Shown piece after piece: positions 55,798 through 63,416 of a stretch of 64,000 nt of DNA. Within the stretch, counting starts at the first letter, position 1, and each line of letters starts with the position of its first letter. The notes beneath the pieces are model-generated. The model was not told the DNA's origin and searched no databases. It saw only the letters and a program-made list of their open reading frames with translations. The DNA comes from Methanobacteriota archaeon. GTDB taxonomy: Archaea; Halobacteriota; Methanosarcinia; Methanosarcinales; Methanosarcinaceae. The stretch spans positions 1 through 64,000 of the forward strand of contig JASGVX010000143.1 of NCBI GenBank assembly GCA_030054735.1, in the 5' to 3' direction. A program made the translations under genes and the position numbers.

Positions 55798-56171
55798 TAG
55801 AGGGAGGTTTTTTTCTGGAAGTTAGCTATACTCGGAGTTCGTTCAGGACTTATCTATACGATATTCGTTTTATTATCCTATTCTATGTGATCGGGGATTG
55901 GGCATCTACATTTTATGCTCTGCCGCTTGGTAAAGAGTATAATCCCGTTCCTGCAATGATCCTGGAGAATTATGGAATTTACCATCTTCTCCTGATAAAA
56001 ATTGCTTTTATCTTTCTGCTCTTTTACGTGGCCCCGATAATTAAAACATCAAATGGACGATGGGAGCTTACAAAACATATAATTGAGTCCATAGGTGTTC
56101 TGGTTACTGTAAACAACCTCATGGTGGTCTGGTATGGGATCAGTCTTATAGAGACTCTGGGGCTAGTCTGA
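55776..56171 (+). CDS. small membrane protein (DUF5658-like)
   Basis: Up to 131 residues with three to four membrane segments. FYVIGDWASTFYALPLGKEYNPV, with Asp and Glu-Tyr-Asn-Pro at the membrane face, and LLIKIAFIFLLFYVAP match the small DUF5658-like proteins of archaea. The start is uncertain. The longest frame begins with a GTG inside the last tandem-repeat units. A strong GGGAGG lies at 55802-55807, 7-8 nt before an in-frame CTG (55815), so translation may really begin at that non-standard codon, giving 118 residues. The function is unknown. Confidence 0.65.
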   Translation: MLKTKGCLEGGFFLEVSYTRSSFRTYLYDIRFIILFYVIGDWASTFYALPLGKEYNPVPAMILENYGIYHLLLIKIAFIFLLFYVAPIIKTSNGRWELTKHIIESIGVLVTVNNLMVVWYGISLIETLGLV

Positions 56172-56216
56172 GCCTTTGCTGACCTGTAATCAGACTTTTT
56201 TTTATTTCCATTCTTA

Positions 56217-56288
56217 TTTAGCATGAAAGTGCTTCCATGTACTTTCATTTTTTGTGCCTGTTATTCGAAGAATTTCATGTGCGTTTTT
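56217..56288 (-). repeat. family A repeat, copy 6 (inverted)
   Basis: TTTAGCATGAAAGTGCTTCC through ATTTCATGTGCGTTTTTC. It follows the small membrane-protein gene by about 45 bp, on the strand that would put its hairpin just after the gene. Confidence 0.87.
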
Positions 56289-56366
56289 CCAAAATCTATA
56301 TCTATCCATTTTTCTGCTCACCTTTTACTGCCTATATGATGTTACTCACCTGAGCTGTCATGCTGT

Positions 56367-57083
56367 TTACCTGGTTTTTGCATATACGAAGCAGTCATAG
56401 TATTCTTTCTCTATCCTGTGGATCTTTTTTGCTATCCCTTCTTTTTCGTATCCGCACTTCTGTGCAACCTGCTCACTAGCGATATTTCGAATATCCATCA
56501 TGATAGCAATTCTTTGCAGTTTCAATTCGTCAAAACCAATTTTTTCAAGCTGTTTTACAGCTTCGGTTGCAATACCCTGTCCCTGGTAAGCCTTATCAAC
56601 AAAATAACCAATTTCCCCCACCCACGGCCTGTGCAGGTCGATCCGGATCCCGCAGTCCCCAACCAGTTCTCCGTCATAAATGATTGAATAGTTATGTTCA
56701 AAGTTGTTTTTCCTTATCGCATAGTTTGTCTTCAGGAACCATGTTTCGTCCTCAAGGGTTTTTATAGGGACTTCTATAAACTCATAGTCCAGATGTGTAA
56801 GAATTCCAAAAAACCGGTCAGCATCTGAGACTTCCTGAAGGCGAATGCTTACTTGAGGCATGATGAGAAATTGAGCTTCCTTCATGAAAAACGTTTTTAA
56901 TGCATTTCTGATTTTTCTATTCTGGTCCTGTTTAGATTTTTTATCTGATTTTTTGCTAGGCCATGTCCCTGTTAGGTTCAGCCACAACCTGTTTACATCT
57001 CTTTTTATCTGATTTGAATCTCTTTTTATTTTGTTTGGATCTCTTTTTATTTTGTTTGGATCTCGTTTTTGTATTTTTCCCAT
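56367..57083 (-). CDS. GNAT acetyltransferase with repeat-bearing N-terminus
   Basis: Up to 238 residues. The C-terminal ~160 residues are a GNAT acetyltransferase of the RimJ/RimL type: SIRLQEVSDADRFFGILTHL, GDCGIRIDLHRPWVGEIGY and the acetyl-CoA loop VDKAYQGQGIATEAVKQL, then RIAIMMDIRNIASEQVAQKCG. The N-terminal ~65 residues are basic and contain four degenerate KRDPNKI units coded by 21-bp DNA repeats. Family members normally begin near Met67 or Met75 (56885 or 56861), so the extension may be a real basic arm or untranslated DNA. Substrate unknown, perhaps a protein N-terminus or an antibiotic. Confidence 0.75.
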   Translation of the reverse strand: MGKIQKRDPNKIKRDPNKIKRDSNQIKRDVNRLWLNLTGTWPSKKSDKKSKQDQNRKIRNALKTFFMKEAQFLIMPQVSIRLQEVSDADRFFGILTHLDYEFIEVPIKTLEDETWFLKTNYAIRKNNFEHNYSIIYDGELVGDCGIRIDLHRPWVGEIGYFVDKAYQGQGIATEAVKQLEKIGFDELKLQRIAIMMDIRNIASEQVAQKCGYEKEGIAKKIHRIEKEYYDCFVYAKTR

Positions 57084-57203
57084 CGTCCCAGTGCTTCAAT
57101 AAGGGTCTGCATATTTTTTTTTGCATTTCACAATTTCTCACCTGCCCATTTATCGAGCCTAAAAAATAAGTTATATGTAACACCTTTGATTAATTAGTAA
57201 ACT

Positions 57204-57923
57204 GTGCAAGCCGATATTATATCCAGGATAAGAAAAGATTTGGCCGAAAGCATTGATGAGAAAACAAAAAACAACTTTTCTCGCTTCTTTAAAGAGGAAG
57301 TAAAGTGCTACGGAGTAAAGACTTCTACTGTCGGAAAAATCGCAAAAGACTATTTTAAGGAGATGGAGAAGACAGGGAAGGCAGACAAAAAGAATATATT
57401 TGCTCTTGCTGAAGAGCTTTTGCAGTCGGACTACTGCGAGGAAGCTTACATTGCATTTAAATGGGCATACCAGGTAAGAGACGAATATACAGAAGACGAC
57501 TTCCCGGTTTTTGAGCGCTGGGTCGAAAACTACGTTAACAACTGGGCGAAGTGTGACACCCTCTGCAACCACGCGGTCAGTTTTTTTATTGAAGAATTCC
57601 CAGAATTCGTTGAAAACCTCAAGACCTGGGCGAATTCGGAGAACCGCTGGCTCAGGCGAGGGTCAGCCGTAACCCTTGTCCTGCCCGCAAGAAGAGGCCT
57701 TTTCCTTCCCGAGGTCTTTGCAATCGCAAGCATCCTCCTCACAGATAAAGATGACCTGGTCAGGAAAGGCTATGGCTGGATGCTGAAGGAAGCCAGCAAA
57801 CAACACCAGCAGGAAGTTTTCGAATTTGTCATGAAAAACAAAAAAGAAATGCCCAGGACCTCTTTAAGGTACGCAGTCGAAAAATTCCCTCCGGACCTCC
57901 GGACTGAAGCTATGAAAAAATAA
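57204..57923 (+). CDS. DNA alkylation repair protein (AlkD-like)
   Basis: A 239-residue all-helical HEAT-like repeat protein. VKCYGVKTSTVGKIAKDYF, the KWAYQVRD and YVNNWAKCDTLCNHAVSFFI region, NSENRWLRRGSAVTLVLPAR and DLVRKGYGWMLKEASKQ match the AlkD/AlkC superfamily, which removes N3- or N7-alkylated bases without base flipping. The Trp-Asp-type contacts of AlkD correspond to NWAKCD here. The start is GTG at 57204; ATATGTAAC at about 57172 could be the TATA, giving a leaderless or short-leader transcript. The ATP-grasp and other alternatives are excluded by the motifs. Confidence 0.88.
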   Translation: MQADIISRIRKDLAESIDEKTKNNFSRFFKEEVKCYGVKTSTVGKIAKDYFKEMEKTGKADKKNIFALAEELLQSDYCEEAYIAFKWAYQVRDEYTEDDFPVFERWVENYVNNWAKCDTLCNHAVSFFIEEFPEFVENLKTWANSENRWLRRGSAVTLVLPARRGLFLPEVFAIASILLTDKDDLVRKGYGWMLKEASKQHQQEVFEFVMKNKKEMPRTSLRYAVEKFPPDLRTEAMKK

Positions 57924-58920
57924 AAGAAGGAAACAATAAAACCGTTATAAAGAAACCTGTAATAACGAAAGATTACAGGGATTTTAAGGGAAGAATTGAA
58001 CCTTTTTTGAACTTTTTTGATAGAGGGCAACTAAAACGACCAGGTATGGGTTAAGGGAGCAGGGGTTTTTCGGACGCAGTACCCCCAGACTGCATCTATG
58101 CACCCTTTCTCCCTATATTTCCCTAGTTTGTTCCCTAGTTTTTGTTCCAATATGTTTTGCCGGCAGTCTGGTCTGCAGGCATATTCATTTATGAAAGTTT
58201 TGTCTGCCGCCAATTACATGAATCTCTTCTCAAGTATATTTCTTTATTTATCCAGTCATGGTAAAAATTTGTCACTTTTAAAGTTTTAATGAGAAAGTTA
58301 CGTCTGAATTTGTGTTTTCTATGCTTTCCTCGACAACATAGAGTGTCTGAGGATCTTTATTTTTACTTGTTGTGATAATATACAAAAATGTGAACAATTT
58401 AAAATGTTTGAATGGAAAGTTGAGAAATTTCATTTGGACCGGAAAAACCCGGGCGAAAAAAGCCTATTACAGGCTGTCCCAAAACTCAAACCGTTTCTAC
58501 AATTGGATAATGAGAACCATTGACTTTAAAAACATGACCACCTAAAACAGAGAAATTTAGATATGAATCAACCTTATAGTAGAAAAAATTGACACAATTG
58601 TAGAATTAACTTTAGTTTTGAGACTGCCTGTCTTCAGTGTTTTTGGTCGTGTCCATGAGTTATTGATCAATTCCAAAAAAACGATTACAACTCACGTATT
58701 TGAGATAAATTTAGAGAGTTTCGTATGCTTGCGGTTTTCAATAACTCATGCCCATTACCGTGTTTTTTAATTATATCTTATTTGTAAAAAATGAGTTTCG
58801 AAACTAAGGAGATTCGGAACTACTGAAATTACAGAAACTTGTCTATTGGATATTAGTAAAGATGGCTATTGATGTTGTATTATATAGGCTGAATAATTAC
58901 CTTAGATGAGAAAAAACAGG
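57924..58920. other. intergenic region with family B MITE
   Basis: About 1 kb without a supported gene. A family B MITE lies at 58470-58630. GGCTGAATAATTACC at 58887-58901 resembles one arm of the family E palindrome. TCCCTATATTTCCC and AGTTTGTTCCCTAGTTTTTG near 58110 are small direct repeats. Confidence 0.5.
58470..58630 (+). mobile_element. family B MITE, copy 3
   Basis: CAGGCTGTCCCAAAACTC at the left and GTTTTGAGACTGCCTG at the right, 161 bp. It has more substitutions than copies 1 and 2. Confidence 0.85.
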
Positions 58921-59970
58921 TCAGTAATCGACCTGTTCTCCTTCTTTTATCTTTTCCTTGAAGAGAGTATATGCCCACAGCTGATAGATGATTACTATGG
59001 GCACGAATACCAGTGCTCCTCCCAGCATGACGCTCAATGTCATATGGCTTGATGCTGCCTCAAAGATATCTATTCCGTATTCAGGAGAAACGGAGGACTT
59101 GAGCATATAAGGATAGATACTTGCAAGCCCACTTTGAACAACGAAAAGAAACGCTATGAGGTTGCTGCAAAAAGCCGGGAACCACCTGTCCTTTTTTGCA
59201 AAAAATACTGCAAGGACAGCACCCACTACCGCAATAGCCGGCAATAAGTACAGGGCTGGCGTGGCCGAATAGTTGCTTGTAAAACCTTCTATACCCACAA
59301 AAGAATATGCCAGATACACCAGAGCAAGTAGAAGCACAATAAAAGTACTCTTCTTTGCCAGATTGCCTGCTTTTGCAGCTACGGCACCTTCGGTTTTGAC
59401 ATTGATCCAGAGCGCGCCTGAACTAATATTCATAAGCACGAAGAGGACACCCCCTAACAATGCATATGGGCTGAATAATCCGAGAACTGTACCTTCATAA
59501 ACTCTTCCTGAAACGATCTCAAGCCCCTTGAAGAAGTTTGCAAACGCAACCCCCAGGACCAGAGAGGTCAGCAGGCTTCCAGCAAACCAGCTCCACATAA
59601 GGGCCTTCTGTATCTGAGGGTTATCATCCTTGTGAAGATATTCCACGGAAATACCCCTTGCGATCAGGCCAAATAGCAGTAACATCATAGGAAGATACAG
59701 GAAAGTAAACATTTTCGAGAATACCAGAGGGAATGCAGCAAAAGTCCCGCCTGCGGCCAGGATGAGCCATACCTCATTACCGCCCCAGAAAGGACCCACA
59801 GCTTCCTGGATTTGCATCCTCTGCGCCTTATTTCTGGCAATAAATGGTACCAGAAGACCTGCTCCAAGGGAAAATGAATCTACCATGAAGTAAATTCCCC
59901 ATATTACGCACCACAGGAAAAACCAGATAACAGCAAGCATATCATGAGTAAGGAAATCGAACATCTTCAC
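58921..59970 (-). CDS. cydB: cytochrome bd oxidase subunit II
   Basis: A 349-residue membrane subunit with about eight to nine helices. IWFFLWCVIWGIYFMVDSFSL at the start, WGGNEVWLILAAGGTFAAFPLV and the GVAFANFFKGLEI region match CydB/CioB. It pairs with CydA to reduce oxygen to water with electrons from a membrane quinol-like carrier. It overlaps cydA by 4 nt (ATGA), so the two are coupled. In a methanogen, which has methanophenazine instead of quinones, the natural electron donor is not obvious. Confidence 0.93.
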   Translation of the reverse strand: MKMFDFLTHDMLAVIWFFLWCVIWGIYFMVDSFSLGAGLLVPFIARNKAQRMQIQEAVGPFWGGNEVWLILAAGGTFAAFPLVFSKMFTFLYLPMMLLLFGLIARGISVEYLHKDDNPQIQKALMWSWFAGSLLTSLVLGVAFANFFKGLEIVSGRVYEGTVLGLFSPYALLGGVLFVLMNISSGALWINVKTEGAVAAKAGNLAKKSTFIVLLLALVYLAYSFVGIEGFTSNYSATPALYLLPAIAVVGAVLAVFFAKKDRWFPAFCSNLIAFLFVVQSGLASIYPYMLKSSVSPEYGIDIFEAASSHMTLSVMLGGALVFVPIVIIYQLWAYTLFKEKIKEGEQVDY

Positions 59971-61283
59971 TCAGCTCCTGTAGCATTGACTACGGTTTTC
60001 TTTATGAGGTATAGCTCAAAGACTATCAGAACCAGATAGGTTGTGCAGATAAGGCCAATACTTAACAACACATCTGATATGGAGACCGATGATATACCAT
60101 TAGATGTCTTTAACAGGCCATATACTATCCATGGCTGCCTTCCTACCTCGGCTACAATCCAGCCAGCAGTTATGGCAATATATGGAAGAGGAATCGACAG
60201 CATAAGCAGCTTTAGATACTTATCAGATGTGTATAGCTTGCCTGACTTTTGAAGATATACGCCTAAAAGAGCCTCTATAATGAACAGGGACCCCAGCATT
60301 GTCATCAGCCTGAAACTCCAGAATACCATTTCTACAGGCGGTAATTCATCCTGGGGTAGCTGATTAAGTCCTTTTATCATTCCGCTGAAACTTCCCGTAT
60401 ACAGGAAACTTGCAAGCCCTGGAATTCCCAGCAACTGAACACTGTTAGAGCCGGTGCTTGAATCAGGTACCTGTATCAGATACATGGGCACAGAGGATCC
60501 TGTTTCCCATATTGCATCCATTGCCGCTCCTTTAGCAGGCTGAAGCTCAACAACATATTGTGCATAACTGTGACCAAGAACCGGAAGAATGACTGATGTA
60601 GCAAGTGCTATAACAACAGCTATGCTAAAAGATTTCCTGAACACTTCATTTTTGTTTCTTTTAAGGAAATGGTATGCACAGATCCCCATGATAAGGAACG
60701 CAGTCAGCAGGTAAGCCGCAAGCAGAGTGTGTACAAGCATGTACCACACATAGCTGTTTGCAAGTAGAGCAAAGAAATCTGTCATAATTACCTTGCTCCC
60801 ATCAGCAGCCATTTCATAGCCTACTGGATTCTGCATAAAACCGTTGGCAGTGATAATCCATAATGAAGATATGTTAGTACCCAGAGCTACCATCCACATG
60901 GAAAATGCCTTTAGTTTCTGGCGCTTGCGGTCCAGGAATATCCATGCGCCAAAGAAAGTGCCTTCAAGGAAGAAAGCCAGTAATGCTTCAACCGCTAAAG
61001 GTGGCCCAAAGACATCTCCCATAAATTCCGCATAGGAACCCCAGTTCGTACCAAACTGGAAAGTCATTGCAAAGCCTGTTACCAGACCTATTGCAAAGTT
61101 TATTTTAAATATCCTGCCCCAGAAATCAGCCATCCTTCGCCAGGTTTCATCTTTGTTTCTGTAGTACATTGTTTCCATGCCTGCAACTAACAGTGCGAGT
61201 CCCAGTGTTAGTGGGACGAACAGGAAATGGAATGCAACTGTTATGGCAAACTGAAGCCGGCTTAATAAAATCAATTCAACCAT
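59967..61283 (-). CDS. cydA: cytochrome bd oxidase subunit I
   Basis: A 438-residue membrane subunit carrying hemes b558, b595 and d. Ligands and proton-path residues fall at the canonical positions: His19 (AFHFLFVPLT), Glu99 and Glu107 (AVEALLAFFLEGTFF) and His185 (YMLVHTLLAAY). GRQPWIVYG is the conserved quinol-side motif. The Q-loop is short, as in the CioA-like forms. It would remove oxygen rather than conserve much energy in a strict anaerobe. CGAGGGATA precedes the ATG. It lies 72 nt downstream of a Fur-family regulator and is coupled to cydB. Confidence 0.95.
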   Translation of the reverse strand: MVELILLSRLQFAITVAFHFLFVPLTLGLALLVAGMETMYYRNKDETWRRMADFWGRIFKINFAIGLVTGFAMTFQFGTNWGSYAEFMGDVFGPPLAVEALLAFFLEGTFFGAWIFLDRKRQKLKAFSMWMVALGTNISSLWIITANGFMQNPVGYEMAADGSKVIMTDFFALLANSYVWYMLVHTLLAAYLLTAFLIMGICAYHFLKRNKNEVFRKSFSIAVVIALATSVILPVLGHSYAQYVVELQPAKGAAMDAIWETGSSVPMYLIQVPDSSTGSNSVQLLGIPGLASFLYTGSFSGMIKGLNQLPQDELPPVEMVFWSFRLMTMLGSLFIIEALLGVYLQKSGKLYTSDKYLKLLMLSIPLPYIAITAGWIVAEVGRQPWIVYGLLKTSNGISSVSISDVLLSIGLICTTYLVLIVFELYLIKKTVVNATGAE

Positions 61284-61355
61284 TCATTATCCCTCGTTTA
61301 TTACTTACTGTACGTACATGGATAGTACACTGTTCCATCCAGTGTCCTGCTCGGG
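61284..61355 (-). promoter_or_regulatory. gap between Fur gene and cydA with GTAC repeats
   Basis: The minus strand has GTGTACTATCCATGTACGTAC, in which GTAC occurs three times with partial dyad symmetry around about 61310-61331, followed by the cydA ribosome site. It may be a regulator-binding site, although the short gap also allows simple cotranscription. Confidence 0.3.
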
Positions 61356-61769
61356 TTATGTTTCCTTCTTGCACTCCCTGCACTTCTCACATAACCCATA
61401 AAAGTTGGTGCTCGTTGAAACAATAGTAAACCCTTCTATTTCCTCAGCTATCTTCATCGAGTAATCCAGCAATTGTTCTGAATTGAAATCTTCCATCTTT
61501 CTGCACTCCCGGCAGATGAGATGGTGGTGAGGAATAAAATTAGTTTCAAATCTAGAGACTCCTTTTACATTTACCTCTTCCAATAACCCTTTTTCTGTAA
61601 GGAATTTGAGATTTTTATATACGGTAGCCTTGCTTATGCGCGTCAATTTTTTTCTGACCCCGTCATAGACCTCGTCTACAGTGGGATGGCCATCGTGTTT
61701 GCGCAGGAAAGCGAGTATTTCGATTCTCTGGTTTGTGTATTTTATGTCAGCTTTTTCTGTGAGCTCCAT
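61356..61769 (-). CDS. Fur/PerR-family regulator
   Basis: A 137-residue metal-dependent regulator. The winged helix includes YTNQRIEILAFLRKHDGHPT and ISKATVYKNLKFLTEKGLL. FIPHHHLICREC carries the His-rich metal site, and CREC with CEKCREC provide the structural zinc CxxC pairs. It is encoded directly upstream of cydAB on the same strand, so it probably controls oxygen-oxidase expression in response to peroxide or iron, as PerR does elsewhere. Whether it is PerR or Fur cannot be decided by motif alone. GGTGA lies 8 nt before the ATG. Confidence 0.9.
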   Translation of the reverse strand: MELTEKADIKYTNQRIEILAFLRKHDGHPTVDEVYDGVRKKLTRISKATVYKNLKFLTEKGLLEEVNVKGVSRFETNFIPHHHLICRECRKMEDFNSEQLLDYSMKIAEEIEGFTIVSTSTNFYGLCEKCRECKKET

Positions 61770-61922
61770 TGCCGTTCACCTGAACTACCTGTGAAGTCAG
61801 GTTCATTCAGATCTACATGATATCTATTAGTAAATGATATTTATTATTATTTAATAATTACTATCGTCCCCTTTATTTCTTTACTTAGAGATAGCTTGTA
61901 ACTGCTTTCTTCTATGTCAAGA

Positions 61923-61990
61923 CGGTTTAATTTTCCCCATTTTAGCCGGTTTAATTTTCCCCATTTTAGCCGGTTTAATTTTCCCCACCT
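61923..61990 (+). repeat. 24-bp unit repeated three times
   Basis: CGGTTTAATTTTCCCCATTT plus TAGC is present twice in full (61923-61946 and 61947-61970), and a third time up to TTTCCCCACC. The copies are identical, so the array is recent. Confidence 0.85.
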
Positions 61991-62042
61991 TCAGATATAA
62001 ATTTTACTCAGTTTATCATAAATTCACTCAAAATTACTGATA

Positions 62043-62202
62043 CAGGCTGTCTCAAAAATAAAGTTAATTCTACAATAGTGTCAATTTTTTCCACTACAAG
62101 GTTAATTTATATCTAAAATTCTCTATTTTAAGTGAGTTATTTTTAAATTTAGCGTATCTCATTATTCAATTGTATAAATGATTTGAGTTTTGAGACATCC
62201 TG
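62043..62202 (-). mobile_element. family B MITE, copy 4 (inverted)
   Basis: CAGGCTGTCTCAAAAATAAAG at the left and TTTTGAGACATCCTG at the right, 160 bp, in the opposite orientation to copies 1-3. Its body matches theirs (TCTACAATAGTGTCAATTTT, complement of the common right half). Confidence 0.85.
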
Positions 62203-62211
62203 TTCTATTTA

Positions 62212-62250
62212 TTTAGCATGAAAGTGCTTCCAATTTCATATGCGTTTTAT
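62212..62250 (-). repeat. family A repeat with internal deletion
   Basis: TTTAGCATGAAAGTGCTTCC is joined directly to AATTTCATATGCGTTTTA. Only the two ends of family A are present, which shows that the ends behave as a unit. Confidence 0.75.
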
Positions 62251-62444
62251 TTATTGTTTAGATATTTATTATCTGAACCCGGCCCAAAACACCAATTATT
62301 TCTCAAAATCTTCTGCCGAAAGCATTTAATTTTTAAAATAATCCCAAAAATTTAAATAAAAATTAAGATGGAAACTTTATAACTTATTGGAAAAAGTTAA
62401 TAAATTAGAAGGGTGTAATATACCTTATAAAATTATTAATATTT

Positions 62445-62559
62445 AGGACTTACGCAGTTAAATTGAAAACCACGAGCGGAAGTGACTTAACTGTATAAAC
62501 TCAAATGATGTTAACGAGCCCTCATGCATCTGATTTTGCATTTCAAGTGCGTAAGTCCT
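62445..62559. mobile_element. 115-bp element with 12-bp terminal inverted repeats
   Basis: AGGACTTACGCA (62445-62456) and TGCGTAAGTCCT (62548-62559) are perfect inverted repeats around about 91 non-coding bases. This is the structure of a MITE. No obvious target duplication longer than 2-3 bp was seen and no second copy lies in the window. Confidence 0.65.
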
Positions 62560-62728
62560 GAATATGTACATAGTAGGTCAGTTAACTGGGACTATAAGCA
62601 TCAGCTCCTGAGTAGACACATTACATAAAATAGTAGAATCAAGAATTTTAGAAAGTCTGGCGTTTGGGGATGGAGCCTTTGACTTTTCTACATATCTTCA
62701 TTCAAAAGTATAATGGGGTGAAAACAGA

Positions 62729-63325
62729 ATGAAAGGGATCTTTAATTTCTTTACTAAAGACGGAAAAGCCTTTGCAGGGCTGGAATCCGCTATTGTATTG
62801 ACTACTTTTGTAGTTGTGGCAGCAGTTTTCTTTTATGTATTCCTCGGGACTGGTTTTATAACCTCTGAAGCCAACAAGAAGACCATTGATGAGGGGGCCA
62901 AACAGACTATTTCTTCAGTTGAACTTGCAGGCGGTGTGATTGCAAAAGGTGCTCCGGGAGATGCTCCCAGAGTAGATTACATAATTGTTACACTTAAGCT
63001 GACAGAAGGACAGTCTCCGGTGGATATAGGAACCGACAATACTACAGGAATTATGCTTGTAGCTTACACAGACAACGCTACCTATGTTCCGGATGTAAAG
63101 TGGACAAAGAACTTTATCGGATACAATAATGGAGATAATGTGCTAGAACAATATGAGAAAGTGGAACTCAATATCACTGTGCCCGAGGGTTCAATGTTGA
63201 AAGGATCCAAAACGCAGGTAGTCAACAAGGAGTTCAGGCTTGAAGTTAAACCGAAGATCGGCGCAATTTTGCCTATCACCAGAGTTACACCTCCACAGAT
63301 TGATAAAGTCATGAACCTGAGGTAA
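62729..63325 (+). CDS. archaellin (archaeal flagellin)
   Basis: A 198-residue filament subunit with a class III signal peptide: KDGKAFAGLESAIVLTTFVV, where processing after the Gly before LESAIVL by the prepilin-like peptidase is expected. The hydrophobic helix that packs the filament core follows, then a beta-rich outer domain with N-x-S/T sites (TDNTTGI, NATYV, LNITV) for N-glycans. It ends VTPPQIDKVMNLR. GGGGTGAAAAC gives a strong ribosome site. Only this one archaellin is present; no fla accessory gene lies beside it. Confidence 0.9.
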   Translation: MKGIFNFFTKDGKAFAGLESAIVLTTFVVVAAVFFYVFLGTGFITSEANKKTIDEGAKQTISSVELAGGVIAKGAPGDAPRVDYIIVTLKLTEGQSPVDIGTDNTTGIMLVAYTDNATYVPDVKWTKNFIGYNNGDNVLEQYEKVELNITVPEGSMLKGSKTQVVNKEFRLEVKPKIGAILPITRVTPPQIDKVMNLR

Positions 63326-63371
63326 CCCCTGAAATATAAGGGGATGCTTACCCTTTTATGGGTATAGGAAT

Positions 63372-63414
63372 GTAACTATTCAGGTAGCCTTTTAAAGACA
63401 ACCTGAATAATTAC
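63372..63414. repeat. family E palindrome, copy 2
   Basis: GTAACTATTCAGGTAGCC and AACCTGAATAATTAC are inverted around a short T/A-rich loop. It lies between the convergent archaellin and gyrA genes and could stop transcription from both sides. It matches 6311-6352. Confidence 0.7.
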
Positions 63415-63416
63415 AT

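Larger units (their letters stand above)
61770..62728. other. intergenic region rich in repeats
   Basis: About 960 bp without a gene. Next to the Fur gene, ATTATTATTTAATAATTA (about 61840-61860) is an A/T-rich dyad that could hold the promoter and a Fur-type site. Then come a 24-bp triple repeat, a family B MITE, a deleted family A copy and a 115-bp inverted-repeat element. Confidence 0.45.

Noticed and set aside
58031-58213. Small frames on both strands in the 57.9-58.9 kb gap
   Set aside because: Short, without ribosome sites or recognisable domains.
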